A stretch of 64,000 nt of DNA. Origin: Malaya genurostris. Taxonomy: Eukaryota; Arthropoda; Insecta; Diptera; Culicidae. This document shows, piece by piece, positions 44,834 through 56,137 of this stretch (position 1 is its first letter; the number at the start of each line of letters is the position of its first letter). A program made the translations under genes and the position numbers. The notes beneath the pieces are model-generated. The model had not been told where the DNA came from and ran no database searches. It saw nothing but the letters and a program-made list of their open reading frames with translations. The DNA lies in the NCBI RefSeq assembly GCF_030247185.1, contig NC_080571.1, forward strand, positions 166,961,047 to 167,025,046, in the 5' to 3' direction.

Positions 44834-47796
44834 ATATCCGTCCATCTGAAACGGCGAGGGTGGACGCTCCCTTAGTAACACGCCGTTTCCACATTCACGA
44901 CGCATCCAGTAATATCCGTTTTCTGATTGATACCGGTTCCGATGTTTCAATAATTCCTGCTTCGAAGAACAATCTATAAAAGGACCTTCACCGTTTCGAC
45001 TCCATGCTGCAAATGGCACGGTCATTAAAACATACGAGACACGCTTTGTCTCTACTGATTTAGGACTTCGCCGAAGATTTTGTTGGAGTTTCATGGTTGC
45101 GGATGTAAGTACTGCTATCATAGGAGCAGATTTTCTGGCCTCGTTCGGATTGCTCGTCGATCTTAAGAACCGCTGCCTAATTGATAACAAAATCAAATTA
45201 AAAACAACTGGCGGATTAGCTTCAGCGACCATTTTTGGAGTTACAGCTGTTCATTCCGATCATCCATTTCGAGACCTCCTGCTCGAGTATCGACAAATAA
45301 CTCGACGACAGGAAAGGGAAGTAAAACACCATATTATGACTAAAGGTCCCCCAGTCGCTTCGAAACCCTGGCGTCTACCTCCTGACAAACTAGAGGCTGC
45401 AAAAAAAGAATTCCAAATTATGTCCGAGCTCGGAATCTGTCGTCCCTCTAGCAGTTGTTGGGCCAGTCCATTACACTGCGTTCCGAAGAAAAACGGACAA
45501 AGGCGGTTCGTCGGTGATTACCGTGCTTTAAATAAAGTTACTGTACCGGACCGATACCCAGTTCCTCATATACACGATTTGCTAAATAGCAAATCCGTAT
45601 TTACAACAATCGACCTTGAAAGGGCGTATCATCAAATTCCTGTGCACGAAGATGATATCAAAAAAACAGCGGTGATAACTCCATTTGGACTATTTGAATT
45701 TTCGACAATGCAGAATGGATTGTGTAATGCAAGTGCAAGATTTTCGGCGATTTAGATTTTGTTGTGTGTTTCATCGACGATATATGCATTGCATCATCAA
45801 ACGCTGATGAGCACAAGGAACATGTACGGATCGTCTTCGAACGTTTACGCGAAAATGGTTTAGTAATCAATTTGGAAAAATGCAGATTTGCCCAGCAGCA
45901 AGTTACATTCCTTGGTTACCTAGTTAGTGGTGAAAAAATTCTTCCGCTTCCGGATCGCGTAAAAGCAATACGTGAGTACGCTTTTCCAGTAAAAGTAAAA
46001 GAATTACGCCGATTTCTTGCACTGTTGAACGGATATAAACGTTTTATACCATTCGCCGCGGATCAACAAGCCGAATTACACAGTTTGATACCAGGAAACA
46101 AAAAAAAAATGATAACCGTTTGTTGAATTGGACTGTAAAAGCGAAAGAGGCGTTTGATCGATGCCGAAATTCGCTCTCAGATATAACGTCGCTCCAATTT
46201 CCGATTCCCGGTAAGTCGCTAGGATTAATGGTGGACGCATCAAGTACGGCCGCTGGAGCTGTGTTGTAGCAATTTGTCGGCAAGGAATGGAGACCGTTAG
46301 GTTTTTATTCTGAGAAATTTTCACCCGCTCAACGGAAGTATTCAACATTTGGTAGAGAACTAACAGCTATGAAAATGGCAGTGAAATATTTCTGTCATCT
46401 CTTGGAAGGCCGACAATTCACAATATACACCGACCATTCATCATCGCGTTTACCTCACGAAGAACGGCATTTACAGTATATATCACAATTTACGAATGAC
46501 ATACAGCACGTCAGTGGTGAAAATAATCTTGTAGCTGACGCGCTTTCCCGCACGGAAATTATATCGACGATTGAATCTATTGATTTTAGTACGATTGCGG
46601 CCGATCAGGAGTGTGACAGTGAATTTCAAAGTTTTCTTAACTCCTCGTCCTTAAAATTTTAAAAAGTATGTTTGCCTCAAAATGGCACTCAACTCTATTG
46701 CGATATATCAGTTGCGGGAAAAGTTCGCCCATATATACCCGAAAAGCACCGGTTGCTAATTTTGAAACTAATACATGGGTTGTCACATCTTGGTATTCGA
46801 GCCACGAGAAAATTAATAGCTGATCGATTTGTTTGGAATTCGATGAATAAAGACGTCAAAGAATTCGTTAAGAGCTGTATTGAGTGTCAAAGCTCAAAAA
46901 TTCAACGTCATATTAGAGCTCCGTTAGCTAAGTTTGAGCTACCTACAAATCGTTTCAGTGAAATTCACATGGAGATTGTAGGTCCACTTCCACCATCCAA
47001 GGGGTTTAGATATTTGCTAACGATTATTGATCGCTATACACGGTGGCCTGAAGCTGTCCCTATGAACGATATAACAGCGGAAACGGTTGCTCGAGCTTTC
47101 ATTTCAAATTGAATTTCTCGATTTGGTATCCCTAAGCAAGTTACGACGGACCAATGACGCCAATTTGAGTGAATTATTTAGAGAACTAAATATAGCACTT
47201 GGTGTAGAACATCTTCGAACGACTTCATATCACCCTCAGTCAAACGGCTTGGTGGAACGGTTTCATCGAACATTAAAAGCTGCTTTAATGTGTACTGATA
47301 GTAAACATTGGTCTGATCGGTTACCAATAGTACTCCTGGGTTTACGCACAGCATTAAAGATTTAAAATGCTCGGTAGCGGAATTAGTCTATGGACAACAA
47401 TTGCGTATTCCAGGCGAGTTTTTCGACGCTTCTTCTCATCAATCTGACCGAAGTTACCTTGCTCAAGAACTTCATCAAATGTTCGACAACTTAAAATCAA
47501 CCGATACATCGTACCACACCAAACCAAAAGTATTCATCCATCGGTCATTAAAGGACTGCGACTACGTATTCCTGCGTATTGATTTAGTCAAAAAATCTCT
47601 CCAAAAACCGTATGAAGGGCCATTCAAAGTGGTAAAACGTGACACAAAATTCTTCGATCTGATTATAAACGGGAAGAAACAACGTGTTTCAATCGACCGT
47701 ATAAAACCAGCGTTTTTATTAAAGGAGGAGGACCAACCGTCAAATAGTAAGACAAAAGTCACACCATCTGGACATCGCATCAGATTCTTGGTGTAA
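44834..47796 (+). pseudogene. pol: Gypsy-C Pol, multiply broken
   Basis: Order: protease (FLIDTGSDVSIIP near 44925), RT (VPKKNGQRRFVGDYRALNK in part, FTTIDLERAYHQIPVHEDD), a small frameshifting deletion at about 45745, the catalytic box CFIDDICIA, RNase H (MVDASSTAAGAV with a stop, FTIYTDHSS), and integrase (HLGIRATRKLI ... CIECQSSK; FSEIHMEIVGPLP; YHPQSNGLVERFHRT; GPFKVVKRD). Stops lie near 46123, 46269, 46660, 47110, 47155 and 47363. The first integrase catalytic Asp is Glu here (HMEIV, normally HMDIV), and the second block is lost. Confidence 0.9.
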
Positions 47797-47809
47797 CTGG
47801 AGGGGGTAC

Positions 47810-47963
47810 TGTGGTGGCAGCGCACCCCTCGTTATTTTCCGATCACACACACACAACGAAGTTACGTGCTCTCCAGTCAGTAAGAAATGGACATTCGTAG
47901 AGAAATACAAGACATTATTAATTAAGTAATATTTCGTCGCTTTAATTATATCAAAATCCCACA
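47810..47963 (+). repeat. Gypsy-C 3' LTR
   Basis: 154 bp; preceded by the purine tract GGAGGGGG and followed by AGTA. Confidence 0.93.
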
Positions 47964-47967
47964 AGTA

Positions 47968-48560
47968 CAACACCAAAAACGCCAAAGTGGCTCCCAGGCT
48001 CGGAGCCAAGCTCGTAACGTCTTGTCTTGTGTTAGGGAGTGCTCGGTGTTTCATCGTCACCCACAGAAGAGCACTGCCATAGTAAAATAAAGGATGAAAA
48101 TAACCACGGGGAGAAACTCACACGGGAGTTTTGATATATTGATGCCACATGAGTCAGAATTATCTGCACAATATGAACGAGTCTAGCAACACTGCTTAAA
48201 ACATACTAAGAAATTACTGGCCAGGAAATAGAACAGGTAACAATAAGTAAATTCGGAATGCATCTGCGCACCGAGATAATCCGCCTTTTACGGGTTAGAT
48301 ACAGCACGACAATCACACACTGTTTAGATGGACTCGACTAGATTCGTGTAGATAATTGTATATTCCGTTTTCACTATCCTTCAAGATTAGATGAGTCGCA
48401 ATTCGGTGTTAATTAATTAATGGCACAATTTGGTATCAATTAATGTATGGCTTAAGTGTTGACAAAAAATCTGAAACCAAAGTAACAAAACTATGTAAAC
48501 AAAGAACGGACGAAGAATAGGGCCGACCGGTCTATCCGCGTTGGACGTATTTGTCAAAGA
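47968..48560. other. Non-coding spacer
   Basis: No gene or repeat boundary recognised. It contains a small near-palindrome AGGCTCGGAGCCAAGCT at 47997-48012. Confidence 0.45.
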
Positions 48561-48567
48561 TAGAACT

Positions 48568-50148
48568 GGGGTGGCATTATGTATCTCGATTCGACTAAAA
48601 TTTCATCGAATCGACCATGTTTCGTATTATGGTTCTCGATTCGAACTCGATCATTGTTCGACTTCACTCGAAGAAGTATTAGATTATCGAGAAGTTTTGG
48701 CATTATGAAACCAAAACAATCGAACTCGTAAACGACTAAATTCGATAAGAAATGGTCGAAAGCTTTATTGCTATCGACTGTGATTTTTTTCATACGTTCC
48801 GTTGTATTTAAAGGTAGTTATTGATAGCTTCACAGATTTTCATAAACATATTAATATTTTAAAACTTCAGTCTTATGTATTGTTTTATGTTTTTATGCGT
48901 TTGGCATATTATGTTTGATTCGGACCGTTTAAAAATCATATCAATTGAAAGCAGCACGGTGCTTAATTAATATAACAAAAGTATGTCGAAACTAAACTGT
49001 GTCCAGTAACCGTAGTTTGTTATCAAATTTCTGAAACCGGTGGACGGAAAACGTAACTAAAACGAATTGTGAAAAGAGGCGTAGGAAAGTGGGCGATGTT
49101 GAAAAAGATTTCCTAATGCAAAAAGTTGAAAATAGTAGAAAATTTTATTGACTCAACAATTTTGACTCATTTGTGTTACATTTAATGTTTGGCATGATAA
49201 TTGAAAATTTTATTTAGATTTATTTCAATCTAATCCGAAGTACCTTTAATGTTTTGTGATTTTCTGCGGTATGTTTGATTAATATTATTCAAAAATTTAT
49301 AAATGGATAATGAATTTCGAAGAATTGAGATTGAGTGTTGTTTACACAATTGCAAAATTCATAATTTTTAGTCAGTCTGCACGAGTTAGTTTTTAGTCAG
49401 CCTGCACGAGTCGTGATATACAAATAAAATATGTATGTGTACAAATAATATAAATTTTTTTCCGAAATTTTCAAATATACTGGGCAGTTTTCAATTATAC
49501 GCTGTTATGTTTTTTTAATATTTATAAGGTTCTATAATCAGTAATCGTTATCGCTATCTCGTGATAAACACTCTGATGTGACTCTTCAATAGTACATAGA
49601 TAGATTATAAACACTACAATGAATGCTGCAGAACCTAAAAACCTTTCATTAAAACTACAAATACGGTACGTCGTATCAAATTTGCCACAATACATGAAAA
49701 ACACACAGTATATTTTATAATAATTTCAAAGGTTTATCTATAACTTGTTTATAAGCTCGCACTTCAAAAATTATTTACTCTTTCAAATAGATTGAAAACG
49801 TATCGGTATCTCAATTGAAAGAAATTGCAGAAATGTAGTCATATTATTCCAAACAAAACTTCATATTACAAACATTTTCCTTCTTTTCAGTACTAAAACC
49901 GCATTGATGTGATCGGAAATATACAAACAATATTTCATAGTTTCATTTTTTTTCGTGATTGCAATATGTATTGGTTTGTTTATTTTATTTTTATTTGACA
50001 ATTCGAACCGCGCCAGTCGAAATCTAGTACCACATTGTTATGATCTCGATCAAGAAGTCGAACGCGATCCGTAATGCCACAAATTAGTCGAATCGACTTC
50101 AAAAATAATCGTTTCGAGAAACTCGATTCGAGATGCATAATGTCAGCC
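48568..50148. mobile_element. Unclassified inverted-repeat element, copy 1 (non-autonomous)
   Basis: Left end GGGGTGGCATTATGTATCTC and right end (reverse complement) GGGCTGACATTATGCATCTC are imperfect inverted repeats, followed on both sides by TCGATTCGA-rich subterminal sequence. The interior is AT-rich with no transposase. The stretch from 48810 to the end is paralogous to 52543-54530. No target duplication could be assigned. Confidence 0.7.
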
Positions 50149-50151
50149 CTG

Positions 50152-50631
50152 CATTCTAATGTTGTGACGATAGAAGGTAGGGTATAGGAGAAAATTGCTA
50201 TCTACCAGATGAATAATTTGTATACGTAGTATGTAAGGAAATTTATATAAATAGGAATAGTTTAGATATATAAATGGTCTTAAGTTAAGCAGTGACGTGC
50301 AGTGTTCTGAGCTAAAACTATGCGGAACATTTTGTTGGATATCCGAAAAAGCCAAGCACTATCGTGCAACTTGACAAATATGAGAATAACCATGATCTTG
50401 GAGGCACTAGCTTGATTTCGGAAGTCCACGAAGCTACCAGCCTCCCTAAAGCGATCCTCTGTCTCTAGTTCAAAAAGAGCTGAAAACAATTGGTATTAAA
50501 TATAGTGAAAATAACAAACTTTATCAAAAAGTTCAAACAAACAGTGCACAGAATAAATTTCAGCAAGCATGTTTGTGTTTGATTCTTACTTGGAAAATCC
50601 GTTCCATCATTTACAAACTGGTTTTAAGTTA
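50152..50631. other. Non-coding spacer
   Basis: No supported gene; two overlapping minus-strand ORFs of about 70 codons match nothing recognised. Confidence 0.45.
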
Positions 50632-50633
50632 TA

Positions 50634-51574
50634 CAGGGTCCGGCACTCGAAGTGTAACCAATTTAAAAGGCCATAAATTCAGTTTGGAAAATTACTTTTA
50701 CTTAATTCAAAGTACAAAATGTGTAAAAATAATACAAAGTTCAGAATCAATTCACTTTTGCTCGATATGACCACCTGTTGCCTTGACTTGATGACTTGAG
50801 AGAGCAAAGGAGTTGCTTCGTTTGGCCGAATGTGACTTGCAGGTATTTTGGCCCACTCGCGGACAATAACTTTTTTCAGCGCCTCGAGACTGGTGTATCT
50901 TTTAGTTCGGACTTTGCTCTCCAAAATGGCCCAAAGAGAATAATCCATTGGATTCGCATCTGGTGAATTCGAGAGCCATTGTGTGGACGTGATGAAGTTC
51001 GGAACGTTGTTTTTCAGCCATTCTTGGTTCACTCGAGCTTTGTGAGACGGTGCCGAGTCCTGCTGAAACGTCCATGGTCTGCCACCGAGATGTTTGTCTG
51101 CCCACGGCTTCAAAGCAACCTCCAGAATACTTTCCCGATAATATGTCGCATTTACCTTGACGCCAGGCTCGATGAAAACGATTGGAGAGCTCCCATCTGC
51201 GGCTACAGCGGCCCAAACCATTATCTGTTGCGGGTGCTGCATCCTGGTGGCCAATCGATGACTTAAATTCTCGTATGAACGGTCGATCAAGTAAACCCTA
51301 TCGTTTTGAGAGTTTACGAATTGCTCAAATGGAAAAATTTTCCCGTCAGAAAATACAATGTTCGGAAATTGACCGCTTTCGGCCAAACGAAGCAACTCCT
51401 TCGCACTCTCAAGTCATCAAGTCAAGGCAAAAGGTGGTCATATCGAGCAAAAGTGAATTGATTCTGAATTTTGTATTATTTTTACACATTTTGTACTTTG
51501 AATTAAGTAAAAGTAATTTTCCAAACTGAATCTATGGCCTTTTTAATTGGTTACACTTCGAGTGCCGGACCCTG
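50634..51574 (-). mobile_element. Tc1/mariner DD37D-type transposon turned into a fold-back element
   Basis: 941 bp between TA dinucleotides, ends CAGGGTCCGGCACTCGAAGT in both orientations. The inverted match is not just a TIR. It runs about 194 bp (50634-50827 versus 51381-51574) and includes the last codons of the transposase gene plus its stop and 3' UTR. The true 5' end and the transposase N-terminus are absent. Confidence 0.9.
50679..51400 (-). pseudogene. DD37D-type transposase, catalytic domain only
   Basis: The minus-strand frame has three acidic blocks: IVFSDGKIF (first Asp), WTFQQDSAPSHKA (second Asp) and SPDANPMDYSLW (third Asp). There are 37 residues between the second and third Asp by count, the spacing of the maT/DD37D group. 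The catalytic domain is free of stops to the natural end, but the N-terminal paired DNA-binding domain is missing: the ORF begins where the inverted copy of its own 3' end starts (LRLAESGQFP). Without the DNA-binding part it cannot be a normal transposase. Confidence 0.88.
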
Positions 51575-51676
51575 TATGCTTTCACACTGATCGTTTTGAG
51601 GTTGAACTTGTTTGTAGTATGTCATGGCACGCATTCGATATAGCCATATGGCGGACCCCGTCATCGAGTGATTTGT

Positions 51677-52240
51677 AGGGATGTCCGATACCGAGTCGAT
51701 ACTTTGAGATATCGATACTTTCTTTCAAGGATCGGGTATTTTTGGTATCGATATCGGATCAAGGCAATACTGTTAGTATCGATACTTTTGATCTCGATAC
51801 TTACAGTATCGCAACGGATATAGTCAATTCTAATTACGACGGATTTTTTTTGTTTCAATTATAGAGGCTTCAATCTTAAGGTTATTCTATTTCTTCGCGT
51901 TTTGCCTTCGGCTCATCAGTGCTTGAAGACTGATGAACCGAAGAAATAAAAACAAAATATGTGCTTTTTGCACAGACCAACAAAACTCCTAAATGTTCAA
52001 TAGGAATCGGCTTTTAGTGTAGTATCCGTGTATCGACATAAAGATTATGACATGAAAGTTTTTGAGAAAATAAGTGAAATGTGAAGTCATTATGGTTCCA
52101 ACACAAAGTGGTTTGCGAAAATTCTTTGACGTGGACCAAAAGTCACGTAAGGCGATGTGGCAAGAAATATGCGTATACTAGTGGCACAACAAATTTATGG
52201 AAAAACCTTTCCGTACATCATAAAATAATGAAGTCGGTTA
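51677..52240. pseudogene. hAT transposon relic: terminal repeats and BED zinc-finger fragment
   Basis: TAGGGATGTCCGATACCGAG at about 51676 resembles a hAT terminus and is followed by a cluster of TATCGATA octamers (51710, 51746, 51777), as in hAT subterminal regions. From about 52085 to 52225 (plus) the frames read KWFAKIL and YTSGTTNLWKNLSVHHK, matching the end of a BED-type zinc finger (S-x-T-x-N-L-W-x-H-L-x-x-x-H). Stops and a frameshift interrupt it. The link between terminus and BED fragment is inference. Confidence 0.6.
51906..51943. other. Hairpin: 15-bp stem, 8-nt loop
   Basis: CTTCGGCTCATCAGT and ACTGATGAACCGAAG pair with one mismatch around GCTTGAAG. Function unknown; it lies inside the hAT relic. 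Confidence 0.7.
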
Positions 52241-53422
52241 TATGAAATTTGTTGATTTTCCATTAAAAGCGTGAAAAGGTTTTTCAAAAATGTGTCCGAA
52301 TGTGATCCTTGTAGCCAGCATAAGGTTTATTTGAAAAAAAATTTCATATCAACGAATTATTTTGTCAGAGCTATTTTTAAAAAGACTCGGAAAATTCTCC
52401 GAATTTTTCAGCCATTTTTGCCCTGCAGATAGATAAAAGCTTTTCAAAGGTCTGTATGTTTTTGATTTTGGCAAACTTTTCAAAATTTCCGTCGAAAATT
52501 TCCTAAAACCACCAGCGCGCATGGTACCTGGACGATGGCCTTAAAGGTAGTTATCGATAACATCATAGATTTTCATAAACATATCAGTATTGATAATCTT
52601 TATTCTAATGCATTGTTTTGTATATAATTATATATTTTATGTGTTTAGCATATTATGTACAAGTCCAACTGTTCAAAAGCATATTAATTGAAAGCTGCGT
52701 GGTATTTATTTAAAATAAGAAAAGTAAGTCGAAACTAGTCTATTCCCAGTAACTGTAGTTTGTAATACAAATTTCTGAGTCTTGTGGACAGAAAACGTCG
52801 CTCAAACGGATTGTGGGAAAAGGCTTATTCGCTTTATAACAATGAGCGAAAAATGTTTTTACCCATATATCTAGCTCAAGTCATTTGTACAATTTGTCCA
52901 AACACCTTCAAAGTATTGGGAATATGTCAATCTCAATCTCAATCTTGTGCCATTAGCGTGTATTTGACTCTTTAATAGTACCTAGATAGATTATGCATAC
53001 TACAAAGAATGGGTTGTTCCTGGTATATTAAAGCTAAAGCAATATCTCCTCATAAATATGAGACAATACTACAATGAAAGCTGCAGAACCTAAAAGCCTA
53101 CTACACATATGGATGACGTAAATTGTATTGGACTTGCAACAATACATGAAAAACACAGATTTTTTATTATAATTTCAAAAGTTGATCTATAAATTGTGTA
53201 CAAGAACACGCTTGAAAAAAAATCTTTACTCTTTCAAATGAAGTGGAAACGAATCTGCTTCTTGATTTGAAATTCAGAAATGTGTTTATACTATTTTCGT
53301 GGCAACTTAAAACCTCAGTATTAAAAACAATTTTCTTCTTTTCAGTACTTGAACCGAATAAATGTAATCGAAAGACCCAAACAATAATTCACAGTTTCAT
53401 TATTTTTCATGATTGCAATGTA

Positions 53423-54347
53423 CAGGGTGATTTTTTAAGAGCTTGAGAACTTTTTTAAACAATAAAACGCATAAAATTTGCAAAATCTCATCGGTTCTTT
53501 ATTTTAAACGTTAGATTGGTACATGACATTTACTTTTTGAAGATAATTTCATTTAAATGTTGACCGCGGCTGCGTCTTAGGTGGTCCATTCGGAAAGTCC
53601 GCTTTTTTATCGACAAATTTTGTTCAGCGATGAGGCTCATTTCTGGTTGAATGGCTACGTAAATAAGCAAAATTGCCGCATTTGGAGTGAAGAGCAACCA
53701 GAAGCCGTTCAAGAACTGCCCATGCATCCCGAAAAATGCACTGTTTGGTGTGGTTTGTACGCTGGTGGAATCATTGGACCGTATTTTTTCAAAGATGCTG
53801 TTGGACGCAACGTTACAGTGAATGGCGATCGCTATCGTTCGATGCTAACAAACTTTTTGTTGCCAAAAATGGAAGAACTGAACTTGGTTGACATGTGGTT
53901 TCAACAAGATGGCGCTACATGCCACACAGCTCGCGATTCTATGGCCATTTTGAGGGAAAACTTCGGAGAACAATTCATCTCAAGAAATGGACCGGTAAGT
54001 TGGCCACCAAGATCATGCGATTTGACGCCTTTAGACTATTTTTTGTGGGGCTACGTCAAGTCTAAAGTCTACAGAAATAAGCCAGTAACTATTCCAGCTT
54101 TGGAAGACAACATTTCCGAAGAAATTCGGGCTATTCCGGCCGAAATGCTCGAAAAAGTTGCCCAAAATTGGACTTTCCGAATGGACCACCTAAGACGCAG
54201 CCGCGGTCAACATTTAAATGAAATTATCTTCAAAAAGTAAATGTCATGTACCAATCTAACGTTTAAAATAAAGAACCGATGAGATTTTGCAAATTTTATG
54301 CGTTTTATTGTTTAAAAAAGTTCTCAAGCTCTTAAAAAATCACCCTT
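53423..54347 (+). mobile_element. Tc1/mariner DD41D (rosa-like) transposon turned into a fold-back element
   Basis: 925 bp between TA dinucleotides; ends CAGGGTGATTTTTTAAGAGC on the left and its near-perfect reverse complement on the right. The inverted arms are about 178 bp (53423-53600 and 54170-54347) and include the last 22 transposase codons in both orientations. As in the DD37D element nearby, the original 5' end has been replaced by a copy of the 3' end. Confidence 0.9.
53601..54240 (+). pseudogene. DD41D transposase, catalytic domain only
   Basis: The plus-strand ORF is open to the natural stop. Blocks: FYRQILFSDEAHFWLNG (first Asp), DMWFQQDGATCHTA (second Asp), and WPPRSCDLTPLDYFLWGYVK (third Asp). 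41 residues lie between the second and third Asp by count, as in the rosa group. The C-end is FRMDHLRRSRGQHLNEIIFK. The N-terminal DNA-binding half is missing; upstream codons (53581-53600) come from the inverted 3' copy, so the apparent ATG at 53581 is fortuitous. Confidence 0.9.
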
Positions 54348-54529
54348 TATATGGGTTTAATTACCAATGTTTGTTATGACAATTCGAGCAGCGTCAGTCG
54401 AAATCTAGTACCACATTGTTAGGATCTCGATCACGTGGTCGAAAGCGATACGTAATGCCACAGTTCAGTCGAATCGACTTCGAAAATAATCGTTTCGAGC
54501 AACTCGATTCGAGATGCATAATGTCAGCC

Positions 54530-55224
54530 CAGGCATCGAAAACGAAAAGGCTAGACAGTGGTTTTAAGGAAGAACCAGAAATAGATATTGAGACCCATTT
54601 TGCAAAGGTAGAATCCGCACAAAACAAAAACGGAGGCTGCCGTTTGTGTTTCGATCTCGATCATCAGGATGATATGGTTGAGTGAGACCGTTAGTTTCAC
54701 CTCGGTTGTGTTCAACTAACAGTCGCACCAACCAAAGAGGAAAGATGGCTCTGCGCAAAATGCGTGCATCACCAAAAGGAACTGCATTCATAACAATGGG
54801 CTAAAAAGGTAAAAGACAAACAAATAAAACAATTAGCACGTGACCTAAAATTTAACCGGTAATACCGATAAATCTAGCTAACAATGACTGAACAATATAT
54901 TTGAAGTGCCAGGCATTGGTTACTTCTTCTTCGATGTACCAAGGGAGTGGCCAAAGTTTAAAAACAGACAACTTTGGAAGTAGGATTCTCAAATCTGGAA
55001 AATCTAATGCACTATGAACAAGCATTAAAAGGAGATTCATATAGAAGCATCCAACAGTTATTGATACACGAAGGAAACGTTCAAAAGATTCTAGAAAGCC
55101 TAGAAAGGCGTTTCGGCAAGCAGGATTTAATGCATGAGAAACTCTTATGTGAGTTCACAAGGATAGAGGAAGAAGGCAATAAAGTGTTTTCGGACCTGTC
55201 AGACGCCCAGAACAACTTTTAAGA
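54530..55224 (+). pseudogene. gag: BEL-type gag relic with broken PHD finger
   Basis: From about 54522 the frames show an acidic/basic leader, then GGCRLCFDLDHQDDMVE, two stops, FHLGCVQL and WLCAKC. These are the scattered ligands of an N-terminal PHD finger like those of BEL-1 and BEL-2. ORF 54974-55222 then gives FSNLENLMHYEQALKGDSYR (in part) and ILESLERRFGKQDLMHEKLL, the BEL gag (DUF1759-like) domain. Frameshifts separate the parts. No LTR found. Confidence 0.8.
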
Positions 55225-56100
55225 AAATAAATTTCTCTACACTTAGAGATTTGTATTTGAAGGGTATGGTCTTAACAATATGGTTAATACACCGGAGCTA
55301 CAAAAGTTACCCGAAGATACCGTTAAACTTAAAAACGGCAGATAAGAAGAATTATGGAACACACGGTCACGTTCGAGACAATATTGACGGCAATGATGTG
55401 AAAGAAAATTCACCAGTTCATCAGATTTAACATAACAAATACCTTAAGCGAAAAATGTAGAAATTAATTTGCCTTCGCATGTAACATATGCTAACAACAA
55501 AGATTCCGGAGAATTGAACAGCCCTGTGATAAGAAGTAGTATCATTAGTCATAGAGAGCATCTTAGTTTAACTCCATCCTTGGGTAACGAAACGTGAACA
55601 AAGGCGTTCTTGCATTATCAACGAATCAAACAATTTCAGTTGAAGTACCAAATGTTAACGATAGTTAAGTTGGTGTTGAAAATAATGATTACCATGTCGT
55701 TAATAAAAATACAATGCGCAACGTTGGCTTCAAATACCGTACATTGGAAAATGATAAAAAATTTCAAACTGCAAAATCAAGTTGGGATGTTTGCATCCAC
55801 CAAATCTTCGGAATATTACCAGATAGAAGACTGGTCTATCTCCACGCAATGCCTTATCAAGATTTTAATGCACCATACAAAATAACCGATATTGTCGGTG
55901 ATAATGGAATTCCGGTAATAAAAGCTACAACGCATATCTCAAGTAACCACAACGCATTATATACCTACAAACTCAATTATTTTAGTGTTTTTGAACGTTC
56001 TGTTTTAGCTTTTTGCTCATAATCGATACACGGGCTTGCCGTTTTTTATCTAATTTCGGAGTGCTGTGCTTAGAAAGTGTTATTGAGCAGTTTTACCGCT
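55225..56100. other. Decayed sequence, possibly more BEL gag-pol
   Basis: Open stretches of 91-102 codons (55610-56022, plus) overlap in different frames and were not recognised. The context suggests a continuation of the BEL relic, but no diagnostic motif is left. Confidence 0.4.
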
Positions 56101-56137
56101 GTTGGAAATTCAGTTATCGACTACGCCAACTGTGTTT

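Larger units (their letters stand above)
43843..47963 (+). mobile_element. Gypsy-C: Mag-like Ty3/gypsy LTR retrotransposon
   Basis: Short LTRs 43843-44011 and 47810-47963 run TGTGGTGGCA ... AAATCCCACA and are flanked by the perfect duplication AGTA (43839-43842, 47964-47967). The primer site TTGGTGACCCCGACGTTG directly follows the 5' LTR, a form typical of Mag-clade elements. A polypurine tract GGAGGGGG precedes the 3' LTR. Gag is nearly intact, pol has several frameshifts and stops. Confidence 0.94.
52543..54530. mobile_element. Unclassified inverted-repeat element, copy 2 (left end missing, mariner-interrupted)
   Basis: Aligns by eye with 48810-50148 from TAAAGGTAGTTATCGATA through the CTCGATTCGAGATGCATAAT right end. 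The left about 240 bp are absent. A TA-flanked DD41D element sits at 53423-54347; copy 1 has the empty site (GATTGCAATATGTATTGG). Confidence 0.75.

Noticed and set aside
51182..51529. Plus-strand 115-codon ORF ending like the DD37D transposase
   Set aside because: Its C-terminal part is the inverted copy of the transposase 3' end; the rest is antisense to the real catalytic domain.
53530..53727. Minus-strand 65-codon ORF ending like the DD41D transposase
   Set aside because: Same artefact: the inverted 3' arm read through into antisense sequence.
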